NCBI GenBank assembly: GCA_032622095.1
Contig: CP136063.1
Span: 31,188,987 to 31,252,986 of the forward strand
DNA length: 64,000 bases
Reading direction: 5' to 3'
Source: Siphonodentalium dalli
Taxonomy: Eukaryota; Mollusca; Scaphopoda; Gadilida; Siphonodentaliidae
In this document: one piece after another, positions 34,405-50,136 of the stretch
Layout: every line of letters begins with the position of its first letter
How positions within the stretch are numbered: position 1 is the first letter of the stretch
The notes under the pieces: model-generated
Database searches by the model: none
What the model saw: only the letters and a program-made list of their open reading frames with translations
What the model was told of the DNA's origin: nothing
Position numbers and translations under genes: made by a program

Positions 34405-34640
34405 ACACTGACGCATGTGTAGGCTATGTAGCCATCTTTCGTCTTGTGAACGGTTCCACTAAACAAAACCACATAATGAGACCCATGTTAATTCGTTCTT
34501 TGTTCGACTTGAAAATCGATCGTGATCCTTCCGTATCAAGAACTAAATAATTTACAGTTACGGTGTGGATTTCGGCTATAATTAGATCAGATTCCCGCTA
34601 CCTTTACCAGATATACATCTGACTAACACAATTCCACACG
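34405..34640 (+). promoter_or_regulatory. Conserved upstream block of ZNF2
   Basis: Near-copy of 351-597. In ZNF2 the composite element sits immediately at its upstream edge, so any enhancer further upstream has been moved 3.1 kb away. Confidence 0.55.
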
Positions 34641-35714
34641 ATGGGAGATGCTAGACTGAATTCTCATGAGACCGACAACGCAGGGAATAAACGGCACCAT
34701 TGTGGCGTGTGTGGGAAATCGTTTACCCAATCGAGCTACTTGGTGGCACATAAGAGAATCCATACCGGAGATAAGCCTTACAGTTGTGATATATGCGGGA
34801 AATCATTTAATCATTCGAGCAACTTGGTGACACATACGAGAATCCACACCGGAGACAAGCCTCACAGTTGTGATATATGCGGGAAATCATTTAATCGATC
34901 GGACCACTTGGCGATACATAAGAGAATCCACACCGGAGATAAACCTTACCGTTGTGATATGTGCGGGAAATCATTTATCCAATCGAGCGCGTTGGTGGTG
35001 CATAAGAGAATCCACACCGGAGATAAACCTTACCATTGTGATATATGCAGGAAATCCTTTAAACGATCGAGCGAATTGGTGGCACATAAGAGAATACACA
35101 CCGGAGATAAGCCTCACAGTTGTGATATATGTGGGAAATCGTTTAATCATTCGAGCAACTTGGTGGCGCATAAGAGAATCCACACCGGAGATAAACCTTA
35201 CCATTGTGATATATGCGGTAAATCATTTAATACATCGAACCGCTTGGTGACACATAGGAGAATCCACACTGGAGATACGCCTTACTGTTGTGATATATGC
35301 GGGAACTCATTTAATACATCGAGCCACTTGGTGACACATAAAATAATCCACACTGGAGATAAGCCTTACGGTTGTGATATATGCGGCAAATCATTTAATT
35401 ATCCAAGCGCCTTGGTGACACACAAGAGAATCCACACCGGGGATAAGCCTCAACGTTGTGATATATGTGGGAAATCATTTAATCATTCGAGCAGCTTAGT
35501 GACACATACGAGAATCCACACAGGAGATAAGCCTTACCGTTGTAATATATGTGGGAAATCATTTAGTCAATCGAGCAACTTGGACAAACATGAGACAATT
35601 CATACTGGAGATAAGCCTTACAGTTGTGGTATATGCGGGAAATCATTCAGTCAATCGATATCTTTGGTGAAACATCAGATAATCCACACAGGAGATAAAA
35701 CCTTACCGTTATGA
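34641..35714 (+). CDS. Poly-C2H2 zinc-finger protein ZNF2 (12 fingers)
   Basis: 357 residues: an 18-residue leader almost identical to that of ZNF1 (MGDARLNSHETDNAGNKR), then 12 complete C2H2 fingers of 28 residues with TGDKPY-type linkers. Its fingers 9-12 match fingers that are broken in the ZNF1 tail. Finger order differs internally from ZNF1, so fingers were lost or gained after duplication. The reading frame ends in TLPL after an extra A in the last linker (AAAACC where other linkers have AAACC), a frameshift that cuts off further fossil fingers. No effector domain. Probably a nuclear DNA binder if expressed; target unknown. Confidence 0.85.
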   Translation: MGDARLNSHETDNAGNKRHHCGVCGKSFTQSSYLVAHKRIHTGDKPYSCDICGKSFNHSSNLVTHTRIHTGDKPHSCDICGKSFNRSDHLAIHKRIHTGDKPYRCDMCGKSFIQSSALVVHKRIHTGDKPYHCDICRKSFKRSSELVAHKRIHTGDKPHSCDICGKSFNHSSNLVAHKRIHTGDKPYHCDICGKSFNTSNRLVTHRRIHTGDTPYCCDICGNSFNTSSHLVTHKIIHTGDKPYGCDICGKSFNYPSALVTHKRIHTGDKPQRCDICGKSFNHSSSLVTHTRIHTGDKPYRCNICGKSFSQSSNLDKHETIHTGDKPYSCGICGKSFSQSISLVKHQIIHTGDKTLPL

Positions 35715-35808
35715 TATATGTGGAAAATCGATCAAGCGACTTTGCGAGACTTAAGAGAATCAACACCGGAGATAAAACCTTAACATTGTGATATATGTCG
35801 GAGATCAA
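35715..35808 (+). pseudogene. Fossil finger tail of ZNF2, part 1
   Basis: Degenerate finger sequence (ATATGTGGAAAATC, TTAAGAGAATC) up to the TTAA where a MITE is inserted. It contains the same TAC to TAA change in the linker Tyr codon as the ZNF1 tail at about 2581, so that mutation predates the duplication. Confidence 0.75.
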
Positions 35809-35812
35809 TTAA

Positions 35813-36492
<680 letters not shown>

Positions 36493-36643
36493 TAATATAT
36501 TCGTCAAAGGAGAATTAAAAACAATCTTAGATTCCGATGACATCCTGACATAGCAGTCACAACAGGCGGAATGAATTTTCTGAGTACCGGTAACTATAAA
36601 CTTTACGATTGGAAGCCTTGTACAACTTATATACAGGTACGGC

Positions 36644-36868
36644 ATGGATTTCGGGCAAACCTCAATGGACGATAAGCCCAGTGATATCGGGAGGAAGGTT
36701 CTGCCAGACAGAGGAACAACCAATGTAACACACAGGATGTTATTTCCCCAACAATTTGGAAACATTGTGTACATGTTCCCAACGCAAAGAGACATCTGGA
36801 CTTACAAATGTTTCTGTCCTGAATATGAACGACAAACGTGTTTTGAAACAGCCCCCATGCCAAAATAA
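36644..36868 (+). CDS. Small ORF downstream of ZNF2, paralogue of 2920-3105
   Basis: 74-residue ATG ORF (MDFGQTSMDDKPSD ... CFETAPMPK). It contains a 19-residue segment (around GNIVYMFPTQRDIW) that is missing in the ZNF1 copy. Function not recognised. See the ZNF1 entry for the frame argument; it may be a fragment of a repeat and not a gene. Confidence 0.3.
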   Translation: MDFGQTSMDDKPSDIGRKVLPDRGTTNVTHRMLFPQQFGNIVYMFPTQRDIWTYKCFCPEYERQTCFETAPMPK

Positions 36869-36998
36869 TGCACAACACAAATTTAGCAGTTTACCATTTT
36901 TTTGTGCGACATACTTCAACTAAGAAAGTGTTCAGTTGGGGCACCCACCCTGAAATGTCAACTGCACGTTCACAGTTCGATTCTAGATGACTTAGCTC

Positions 36999-37764
36999 AT
37001 TGAGAAAAATTAAAGAGAGTGATTCTACCACAACAAGATTGTCTCCCCAAAATTGTACTTGAGACCAGGAACATTCAGCGTTAGTATATTCAGCACTTAA
37101 TAAACTTCTGGTTACAATGCACCAAATGATTTACATAGGCCTCAGTGATAACAAATCCCGCTGGCCTATATTCGCTGCAAAGCTTTGACCCTGCACGAGT
37201 ATTTGAAATTAAAGAACGTCCTTTTAGACACACAGAAATGTGCAAAAAAGTACTTGTTAACATGGTAGATCACACTGGAGCTTGACAAACGTCACACTAC
37301 CCTTAAAATTGTGAAAAAAATGACATCGAAAAAAACACAAACACCTCCCATAAATTATTCGCCACTTGCACAGCCATAACCATTTACCATGTGGTTATAT
37401 TTGATGTTTCTCGACGGGAAACACATCTGTGCATTTTTTCATCCATGTATCATTGACCATTTAGCTGCCAGAATTTTTTTTATGCTGATCCTAGCTTGGT
37501 AGTGCCAGGGGAAATCACTCTACTAATTTGTATTTGGTGTATTGTAACCTTCTACCTTTCTCAAAAGATATAACATCTGCTAATAACATTCTGTGAAAAG
37601 TTTTTATGTGTAACCAACTTTTGGTAAGGGTGTGTATAACAGGTAACACGTTGTCCAAACGAAGTGAACACCAAACCTGTCACAAAACGAGTCAAAGTGA
37701 GATGCCGGCAGGTCGACCAGAGGCCTTTTAGAAAAGTCAAATGAGGAGAAGAGCAAAAAACGGC
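36999..37764. other. Non-coding, no feature recognised
   Basis: Similarity to the ZNF1 block stops at about 36998. The rest shows no ORF with a domain and no clear repeat. Confidence 0.4.
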
Positions 37765-37768
37765 TTAA

Positions 37769-38509
37769 AGATGGATTATCTCTTTAAATAACAAATTTTA
37801 AATAGTTGCGTGGGTATAAAATAATAGATATGAACTGAATACCCCTGTCCGGAAAAGCTTCTATCAATTAATATTGATTTTATTGTGAATATTAAATCGG
37901 GACCGTTCATGTTACTATTTTTAGAACAGACCATTCGGATGATATCATATTTTGATATAGAGCACTGAGGCTAATGGGGTCGTTGTCGTAACGTTTTATA
38001 CATAAATCCACACCAGTCTCAGTCGGCGCGAGATTGAAACGGTACCGTAAATAATTGCCGTCTACTTCAATTCATAACTATTTTTCTTCCTAAGTTCTGA
38101 TAAAGGCATTCTTTTATCACAATTATCGAAACTGCAATTTATAAGATTGGTCATCAGTCGCATATTTTTCTTAGTATTAAACAGGGACGGAAAGAACTGC
38201 ATGGTAGTTTGGTCAATGAACGGAAGAAAATGAACTTGCAAAAAATATCAAAACGTGTGCATTTATGTAGAAAACACTACGACAATGACCCCTTTCACAT
38301 GACACTACGCGTGACTGGTGTGCATTTATGTATAAAACATCACGACAACGACCCCATTAGCAGCACTGAGCTGTTCCTACGGCTACGCAACGAAAGTCAA
38401 ATGTCACAAATTGGTTGTCTGTATTGTTTTGTTCCAGAGATATAAGCGATAATAAGTATAATTAACGTTTACTTGTGACAAAATAGTACAATAAAATGTC
38501 TGGTCTCTG
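37769..38509 (-). mobile_element. TTAA MITE copy interrupted by a foldback element
   Basis: Reverse-oriented copy beginning AGATGGATTATCTCTTT after TTAA. It is split by a 392-bp inverted-repeat element at 37970-38361 and continues to the GGTCTCTG before 38510, where the next MITE is inserted in its internal GTTAAC. Confidence 0.8.
37970..38361. mobile_element. Foldback MITE with 9-bp target duplication
   Basis: Inverted arms of about 48 bases starting GCTAATGGGGTCGTTGTCGT. The flanking AGCACTGAG is duplicated at 37961-37969 and 38362-38370, and uninterrupted MITE copies have a single version. Nine-base duplications are typical of Mutator-like elements; that assignment is inference. Confidence 0.75.
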
Positions 38510-38513
38510 TTAA

Positions 38514-38951
38514 AGATGGATTATCTCTTTAAATAACAAATTTTAAATAGTTGCGTGGGTATAAAATAATAGATATGAACTGAAGACCCCTGTCCGGAAA
38601 AGCTTCTATCAATTAATATTGATTTTATTTCGAATATTAAATCGGGACCGTTTATGTTACTATTTTTAGAACCGACCATTCGGATGAGACCGTATTGCGA
38701 TATAGAGCACTGGGCTGTTCCTACGGCTACGCAACGAATGTCAAATGTCACAGATTGGTTGCTTGTATTGTTTTGTTCCACAGATATAAGCGATAAAAAA
38801 AAGAGTATAATTAACGTTTATTTGTGACAAAATTGCACAATATAATTTCTGGTCTCTGTTAACAGTAACCACTATTGTTCGTTAGCTGAACAATCACACC
38901 TTTTTAGACCAGAAAATATTCGAAATAAAATTAATATTAATCGATAGAAGC
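38514..38951 (-). mobile_element. TTAA MITE copy nested in the preceding MITE, truncated
   Basis: Starts AGATGGATTATCTC after TTAA at 38510-38513. It follows the consensus to CGATAGAAGCAT and then loses the last 90 or so bases. Confidence 0.8.
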
Positions 38952-38997
38952 ATACTATGTTCACGTCAATTCCATTTCTCAATGAAATATGGTTGTA

Positions 38998-39226
38998 TGC
39001 CAATTTTTTTTATCACAACTTTTTGACAATTTTCACACTTTTTGACAATTTTCACCCTTTTGACATTTTCACACTAACTCGACAATTTCCATACTAATTT
39101 GACATTCTCACACTAATATGACAAATTTACATTAGTAATATGACAATCATTACTAATATGACAATTCTCACACTAATATAACATTTCTGAATAATATGAC
39201 AATCCTCACTAATATGACAATGTTAT
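38998..39226. repeat. Degenerate minisatellite, about 20-22-base unit
   Basis: About ten imperfect copies of a unit like AATATGACAATTCTCACACT, drifting from a TTTTTGACAATTTTCACAC form at the left to an ACTAATATGACAATC form at the right. Confidence 0.75.
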
Positions 39227-40945
<1,719 letters not shown>

Positions 40946-41211
40946 TCGTTATCCGCTTAAAATAACCATAAACCGAAAACTAGCTATGACAAGTTATGGC
41001 TTTATGGCACTACTGATCATCATTATGTTAAAATAAAGATTCCATATGTCGTAGCTACAACACAAGCTCTAATAGTTATACTGATTTCGAAAAATACTCA
41101 ATGAAGTGCATTTTTAGGGCTAAAATCAGCGTTCGATTGATTAATGTTTTCTAACTGATAGTGCCCGCTTTGTAATTTTCCGGAAAATTCCTGGTATCAA
41201 ACCTTAATAAT

Positions 41212-44200
41212 TTGCTGCATTTAACTGGAGATTACAGTGATTCAATTGAAATGGAGACGAGTCCTCTCAAATTAATACCCGTTGCCAAAAAGTGTAAACT
41301 TTCGTTGAATTTCAAACGGTGTTTAGTATGTCAGAAATTAAAAGACGAGAATCTGCGAAAAGCTTCCGATTCTTGTTTGGAATCGTTTTCAGTTGCTCTG
41401 GGTGTTCGTCGATCATCATATGAAGAATATGGAATTGACCTTAAAGATCTCAACATAAGTTTGCATAAGAGTTGTTTCTCCAATCTCCAGTTTCACAAGT
41501 TCTTCGGATATCAGATTAGTCAAACAGCCCACATCCACGACTGTTGATCAGACAAATCCACAAGTTACAAGAGAATATTTCGACTTCAAAACTAGATGTC
41601 TTATATGCTCAAAGTTGTCTCACTTGGGAGTAAAGACATTAGTTCGGGTCAGTACATTTACATCTTGCGAAACTACCGAACGATGTGCGAAGGAAAAGGA
41701 GGATGACATGATGCAACGGCGTGGTGGGTTTGACTTTTCGAAGTTGATAGCACTTGAGGCAAGACATCACAGGTTGTGTCATAGTAAATATCTGCTGGAG
41801 ACCACCACCTCCAGTAACACGATTACCCCACACGGTGTTGCACTGGAACATTTGATGGGTGTATTCTCCCGGAATTTGAAAAAGGGGTCACATATGATAT
41901 GGGTCATCTACTATCAAAGTTGCTGGACATATTACGACAAATTGGCAAACCGAAGTGTAGCAAGGTCTACACTACACATAAACCGAAGGAAAAGATTGAA
42001 CTGAATTACTCTGACAAAGTGTGTTTTATTGATAAATCACGGACTAAACCTGAAATCGCGATCAGTAAATCCCTTAATATACAGCATGCCATCAATGTCG
42101 CATCAAACACCAGGGCTATGCTCAAGGAACTGCAGTTATCGTCCAGTACTACACATGTTTTGAACAAATTGAGAGAGACGGATTGACAGTGCCAACCAAT
42201 ATGACATATGGGGCAGCGACACCATCTGTAGGTGGATATAACCACGACGTGGTGAATATGGTGTTATATCAGGCAGCTGATCTCAGTAGGTTTGCTTCGG
42301 TGTGATTCCAAAGAAGGATGAACGCCAACCAGAAACCCATATTTCATTTGATAATACTATTCGTGTGTGTCCTAATCTCAGAGGGAAGCAACCGGGCCCA
42401 GTGCATCTAACTGGAAAATGCGCATCCGTTGGTTCAACGTGTTCCAAAGAACATGCATACATGAGACAAAAGCTATGTTCTCTTACACAATACCGACTAA
42501 GTTATTCGATGTACATTTTGAGAGAGGTAAATCGGGATATGTTCCTGGCTGGAGTGTATATCATGCTAGTGTCACTAATCGAATCAACGTGACGAAGACT
42601 AACATTGGATGTTGTCCGATGGTTCCTGGTTCAGCGACTGATTTTGAAACAGTATATACAACGACGAAACGATTTCAGAATTTGTTCAGGACTCTAGGAC
42701 ATAATTGGTCTTATGTAGCATACGACGAAGCAACATACTGCAAGGCTCATATGATTGAATGGAAGAACCCTGATGAATTTGATAACGACGATGGTAGGGA
42801 TGTACAGAGCTATGAAGTGGCTTCGAAGACATTGTTATAGAAGCTGGGTGCATGGTGGCGCCACTGTAAACCGGATTGTATGCGGACAGTCGTATAACCG
42901 TGGAGTTCGTTTGCATAAGCTGATGAACAAAACATTTGGACAGTTGAGGTGGGAGTCGTTTTAGACTGGCTTAGTTGCAACGAAGAACACATTGAACCGC
43001 CGCATCTAATTGACCATGATAATGTGTTGCATGAAATTGGGACACCAGCAGAAATGATTCCTCTGGATTTCATTTGTAAACATGTAAACTACGCCCTGTG
43101 GGGCCATAGTCAATGTAGCGGAGTCGAGACTAATGTTCGAGAAGAAACTGCATATAGCATTTGTCGTTTTTCCGAAATACACATGCCAGCCTTTCTCTGA
43201 AGTTTGGCATGTTATGGCACATAAAACAATCCATAAATATGGACTGTGGTAAATATCGGGATTTGTGTTGCCAGTTTGCAGCTCTAAACCGGTTCTATAT
43301 CACGCCCCATTCAAAATCCTCAGTTGCGTTGCAAACTTTGGAAATGAGTGGAATGCATGACTCGAACAGAACTTCACAAAATAAACATGGTCAACTTGTT
43401 ATCCAATAATTGGTCCCTAAAGATACCATTGTTATTGTCGCATGGCCAGCAAGTGTTTCTTGCGGGTGGATTTCCAGATTCAAAGAAAGTAATGTTTTTA
43501 TCAAAGGATGGTTGCGGTTGGTCTGGGTATCTTGAGTCCGACCGCGAAGAAACTTGACTCAAGAATGTTCGTACACATGGGGCATGCAGCAAGTGAACTG
43601 CAAGTTGAAATATTCATTGTTTGGAGTGGTGACTCAGACGTTCTGGCGATGTGCCCAATGTTTTGTGTACTACTGGGTATACGAGTTATTCTTCCTAACT
43701 GGTAATGGCAAACGACGTCGATATATCCCAGTACAGGATTGTGCAAAGGTTGTGGGCAAGCACATGTCACTGATTATTCCAGCAATTCATGAATTGAGCG
43801 GATGCGATTCGACAAACGCATTCAGTTATATCAGGAAATTGAAATGGTTCAGAACATTGAAAGATCACCCAGAACTGATCCCGGCGTTTACGCAGATGGG
43901 GGAGGACCCGACTCGCATTCCGAACCATATGAGGGAAACATTTGTGTCTCTTGTTTCTTTGGTTTATTCCAACCGTGATTCGACATCCCTGGATGACTTG
44001 CGCTACGAAGAACGTGAGAAGGGACAAACTGCCACCGACCATTGACTCATTCAATTCGCACCAAAAACGCGTTAACTATCGAACGTATATACTAGTATGG
44101 ACTCATGCTCTTTTCCCAATGTTGTTGCTGCCATTACCACGACCCAAATGGCTGGATACTTAATAATTATAATGGGCACCTTGTTCCGGAAATGATGTCA

Positions 44201-44400
44201 CTCGCTCCAGCTCCGACTGCCGTTCTCGAACTCACCATATGCAAGTGCAAGTCCGATTGCAGTACATGACGTTGCCGTTGTAGGAAAGAAGATGTTCAAT
44301 GCACCGATGCATGTGGCTGCGATCAATAACTGTGTGACAATAACTGTACGAGTGACGGAGAAGTGAGCGATGAAAACAGTTTATAGCATACCCAACTAGT
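41212..44400 (+). pseudogene. Transposon-borne uncharacterised protein (copy B, full length, broken frames)
   Basis: The contiguous copy of the gene split in copy A. In order: CLVCQKLKDENL...HKSC (41300-41480); CLICSKLSHLGVKTLV...HHRLCHSKYLLE (41600-41800), both possible zinc-binding modules; a basic helical block (41899-42186); NIGCCPMVPGSATDFETVYT and AYDEATYCKAHMIEWKNPDEF (42600-42780); QSYNRGVRLHKLM (42890-42940); SGDSDVLAMCP (about 43630); FFLTGNGKRRRYIPV (43690); AIHELSGCDSTNAF (43780-43825); LAPAPTAVLELTICKCKSDC with RCRCRKEDVQCTDACGC (44195-44330). The GCDxxxAF and DSD blocks recall a PIN/XPG-like nuclease fold, an inference. Multiple frameshifts plus TGA and TAA in the tail. I know the pattern from repeated unnamed animal proteins, not a named transposase. 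Confidence 0.6.
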
Positions 44401-44464
44401 TTTATTTCGTACCAATTACTATTTGCACATGTTATTTTACTTAGTGACTTAGTGGCGAAAAATT

Positions 44465-45392
44465 CAATTTTTCCCAAAAAAAAGAAGATTATATTGCCAT
44501 TTCAGTGCTTGTTGTGAATGTAAATTCTTACAACTCAGGATTATATCACCTTACAAAACTATGGCAGTTAACTTTTTCAGTTGCTGTATGAACTTTTAGA
44601 CATTCAGAAGTTGTTCAACCTTGAGCTTTATGTCCTGCAACTAAATATAATATGATCACATCCGTATGGTCTGATTTCACTTATTGAATGATGGAGGCCG
44701 TCTTGAATATTTATATGCAATCACTAGGTTTAGCTTAAAGCTACAACTCGGTACTAATTTGACCCTCCGTTGACATTGTGACAACGGTAAGATCGGGTAC
44801 TGGTGTATTTCCATTGTGATATTACATAACAAGCGTCTTATGATCAAAAATGACAATTTTCTAATTTTAGGGGGGAGGTTTATATTTTTTACAAAAAATA
44901 GTCATTCAAGGCATTATCCAGAGTTTTTTTCTGGCAATTTGACTTCCCAGTTTGTCGTAGAAAATTATTACGCTTTAACAATCGGATTTAACTAGGGAAA
45001 TTACAAGCTGTGTGCTATCAGTTTCAGAAATAAATTGAAACGAAAGCAAATATTTGCCCAAAAAACGCACTTAAATAATATTATTCGAAAATAGTATTTA
45101 CTTTCCAAAATCTTGTGTGGCGATGTGAAATAATATCTCTATTCCTAACATTTGAAAGGGAAATAATGCCAATATGACATAAAGTGTCATCTGTAGTTTG
45201 AAATATCAGTTTATGGTTATTTTAAGCTTTATTCAATCAAAAACCATGAATAAAAATTTTTTGCAACACTTTCAGAAATTACATCCACCCTTACATGAAC
45301 CGCAATGTAGTTCCCCACAACAGGCAATAGCCGGAAATTTTCTTGGTGGCCGGTTGAACAGAATCTAAAAAAAAAATCCTGGCGTCTGGACT
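44465..45392. repeat. Right terminal inverted repeat of copy B
   Basis: Inverted partner of 39982-40945 and near-identical to 3279-4225 (reverse). Confidence 0.75.
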
Positions 45393-45607
45393 AATGTACT
45401 CCATTGACATGTGGTATGGTATCACGCGAATGGTCTGTTCTAAAAATAGACACACAAAATGTCCCAATAAATCATCTCATTACATACATTTTGTAAAATA
45501 TTGGAAATAAATTCAATATTAGTTTAAGCTTTTCCGGGCAGGGTTCGTCAATTAATTATTAGCATTTGATACACGCAACTATTTCAATTGTTTTATTTAT
45601 TAGATAA
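45393..45607 (+). repeat. Degraded TTAA MITE remnant
   Basis: Contains the family's CGAATGGTCTGTTCTAAAAA and ACACGCAACTATTT words in the right order but with many changes. It lies between copy B and the ZNF3 tail. Confidence 0.6.
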
Positions 45608-45781
45608 TCGTCACCAAGTCCCTCGAATGATTACATGATTTCTCGCATATATCACAATTATAAGGCTTATCTCCAGTGTTGATTTTCTTATGGCTCGCTA
45701 ACGAATTCGATCGATTATATGATTTATCGCACATATCAAGATACTAGAATGATTAAATGGTTCACGGTAGTAAGGTTTACC
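45608..45781 (-). pseudogene. Fossil finger tail of ZNF3
   Basis: About two damaged fingers beyond the ZNF3 stop (minus strand), with missing cysteine codons and altered linkers. It continues beyond copy B at 39890-39981. Confidence 0.7.
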
Positions 45782-47100
<1,319 letters not shown>

Positions 47101-47286
47101 CATAATACATGTATATATCATATCACATGTGACTTTCTCGTGGCATTCTGATTGGCTGCACACTGCTATACTATTTAACGATAGTACCCTAGCAGGATTC
47201 CTACATGCCTACTATTCTTTTTCTATTTATAGTACAAAATACATTTCGCAAAATCGGTTTGCCGCATGAGGACACGCTTATCTTAA

Positions 47287-47805
47287 AGGTGCATTATCTC
47301 TTTGTAAACATGTATTATATAGTTATCGGGGTATAAAATATTAGATTTGAATCGAAGACTCCTGTCCGGAAATGCTTCTATCGATTAATATTAATTTTAT
47401 TTCGAATATTTTCTGGTCTAAAAAGGTGTGTTTGTTCAGCTAACGAACAATAGTGGTTACTGTTAACAGAGACCAGAAATTATATTGTGCAATTTTGTCG
47501 CAAATAAACGTTAATTATACTCATTTTCGCTTATATCTGTGGAACAAAACAATACAAACAACCAATTTGTGACATTTGACATTCGTTGCGTAGCCGTAGG
47601 AACAGCCCAGTGCTCTATATGCAATATGGTCTCACCCGAATGGTCGGTTCTAAAAATAGTAACATAAACGGGCCCGATTTAATATTCGAAATAAAATCAA
47701 TATTAATTGATAGAAGCTTTTCCGGACATAGGTCTTCAGTTCATATCTATTATTTTATACCCACGCAACTATTTAAAATTTGTTATTTAAAGAGATAATC
47801 CATCT
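47287..47805 (+). mobile_element. TTAA MITE, complete, 519 bp
   Basis: AGGTGCATTATCTCTTT to AAAGAGATAATCCATCT, flanked by TTAA at 47283-47286 and 47806-47809. It lies about 190 bases upstream of the ZNF3 promoter block. Confidence 0.9.
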
Positions 47806-47907
47806 TTAAACTATGCCCTGTGCGATACTTGTTGCAATATCGGCATACCATTAGATTTATTGTGATGATCTTTTAAATATATGGTCATAGCTACCCAATG
47901 TATTTAA

Positions 47908-48165
47908 AGGTGGATCATCTCGTTGTGAACATGTTTTATATAGTTACCGGGGTATAAAATATTATATTTGAATCGAAGACTCTGGTCCAGAATTGCTGAT
48001 ATCCATTGATACTAATTTTATTTCGAATATTTCCTAGTCTAAAGAGGTGTAGTTGTTTAGCTAAAGAACAATAGTGGTTACTGTTAACAGAGACCAGATT
48101 TTTTATTGTACAATTTTGTCACAAATAAACGTTTATTATACACATTATCGCTTATAACCCAATGC
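47908..48165 (+). mobile_element. TTAA MITE, 5' half
   Basis: Starts AGGTGGATCATCTCG after TTAA at 47904-47907 and follows the family to CGCTTATAACCCA, then breaks into a snap-back repeat. Confidence 0.75.
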
Positions 48166-48173
48166 TCTATTAT

Positions 48174-48317
48174 ATAAATATTGCACGGCTTGGAGGTGAC
48201 TATGCCAAAATAGTGGTCCTCGGGGGGGAATAGTCCCCGAGCCAGAGGCGAGGGGACTATTCCTCCACCGAGGACCACTATTTTGGCATAGTCACCGACA
48301 AGCCGTGCAATATTTAT
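48174..48317. repeat. Snap-back inverted repeat, about 144 bp
   Basis: Arms ATAAATATTGCACGGCTT and inverse pair almost perfectly for about 65 bases around a short centre (GAGCCAGAGGCGAG). It is the same architecture as 60293-60428. Confidence 0.85.
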
Positions 48318-50073
48318 GTGGTAGAGTGAATGTTGCACTTAATATGTGGCAGAATTAACGTAGCACCTTTAAAAGTTATATTTAGAAAAAGCACATGGAA
48401 ATTGTTTACATTTATTCACTATTAAGTATTAACAAATAAAAACTACACACCTAACCAAATTTAGTAAACCGCTTTTCAATTGGTCCGTTTTCCCGCGTTT
48501 TGTTGTTACGTCACAACCTCGTTATCGGAGTTCGATCTCGTTCTCAAATTTCCCTCGTAGCAAAAGGGTCGCAAATATATTTGGCTTGTTTAGTCATCAA
48601 TTTTATTCATTAATGTCTTAAGTAATAATGGAAGGCCAATACAGATAGTTGGGAGTGTCTTTTGTCTCAACGGCAAGGTAAATACAACTCTTATACATCG
48701 TATGTTATTACAGATATTACAAGTGTTTTCATGAGATAATATTTCACTTTCAGGATATTTACTCCTTTTGGTCAAAGGTCAAACCTAAACCTTGAGGGTT
48801 TGAATTATTCATATCAATTCCGATGGCGGCATATATTTATAGTCAAATACTTTTTAAGTCATTATATTTACACTTTTAATTATCATTTGAACATTTTTAT
48901 GGGGAGGGGGAAGTTTTTATATTTCAAGTGCATGAAGCACAGTAATCACTGTCAGTTATAAAGTAATCACAAGTCAGTAATAGATGAAATAAATAACAAA
49001 GTATCTAGCAAATGTTCAGTTCATTTACTATTGTTGTATTTTGGTTATTGCAGAGAAATTCCGAAGATCTGTAGAAGCTAGACACATGTATACCTGTAGC
49101 ACGACATTTGTACAGCGCTGTATACCAATATCATCCAATATATATATATATATATAAAGACATTTTGAGGTGAGACCTTTCCATTATTAACCTCCAACCC
49201 TCATGGCGAAGAAATTAGATATATAAACATGTTTCTCGGACTCATACAATTACTTGACTGTCGTGTATACACATGCATACCAAACATATATATGCATATA
49301 ACGATTTCCCTGAGAAAGGAATCCCTGCGACATTTATTATATTTTATCGAACGTTTTTCTTTCTGTCCCAGGACCCATAATGTCAAACAATTCACAATCA
49401 TCTATATTCCCATGTATTTCCTTTTCATTGCAGAACGATTTCAATATTTTCAATGCAAAGTTTTGTTGTTTCTTTTTTTATTTTGCTTGTAAAATTTTCT
49501 TCAATAAATTGCCGGGCTTCTAGTTGGGCAAATCTAAAATTTTCTTCCTCAGGAATGATTAACAATGGAAAGCAGACGTCGTTGTTGTTGTTGTTGTTAT
49601 TAAACAATGACATCAGTTCAAAACATTACTTTTTTTTATCGAAAACAACTGAAGATTCGTTCAGAAAATTTAGTAGCACGAACTAAGGAAATAGACAAAA
49701 ATATCAAAGCGATATTGTGATCAGCGGAGAAAGGAACATGATAAATCGCCACACCAAACATGGATAAAACATCACAAATAACATAAAGAAATTGCTTACG
49801 ATCATTTATTGTGCTCGAGTTGTCGATTACAAAGACATTTCGGATAAAAAAGTGTTGAACTTTTGCAGCGAGGTGGAGATGACTTTCAAATTACCTCCCC
49901 GGAATAGTGGGCATGTTAAAAATAGATTTCTGGATTTTCCAAGCGATAGTGGGTGTGCTAAAATTAGGAGGCCCACTATGGCTTCGTGGACAACACTATC
50001 GATAATAGTGAATGTCAATCAACCAATCACAAGCGTGGATAAGGCTTAGATAGTCACGTGAGATAAAAATATA
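48318..50073. other. Non-coding with simple repeats
   Basis: A (TA)n run at about 49136-49157 and a short GTT run near 49580. No ORF with a domain. Confidence 0.45.
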
Positions 50074-50132
50074 TCGCAATATGGTATCATCCGAATGGTC
50101 TGTTCTAAAAATAGACACATAAACGGTCCCAA
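50074..50132 (+). repeat. TTAA MITE fragment
   Basis: 59 bases of the family (TATCGCAATATGGTATC to GGTCCCAA), broken off by the next MITE, which used its internal TTAA. Confidence 0.7.
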
Positions 50133-50136
50133 TTAA

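Noticed and set aside
34870-35250. Long ORFs in other frames of the zinc-finger arrays (AGNHLxxRxxWRxxRESTPEI repeats)
   Set aside because: Periodic shadows of the 84-base finger unit; the finger frame explains the conservation.
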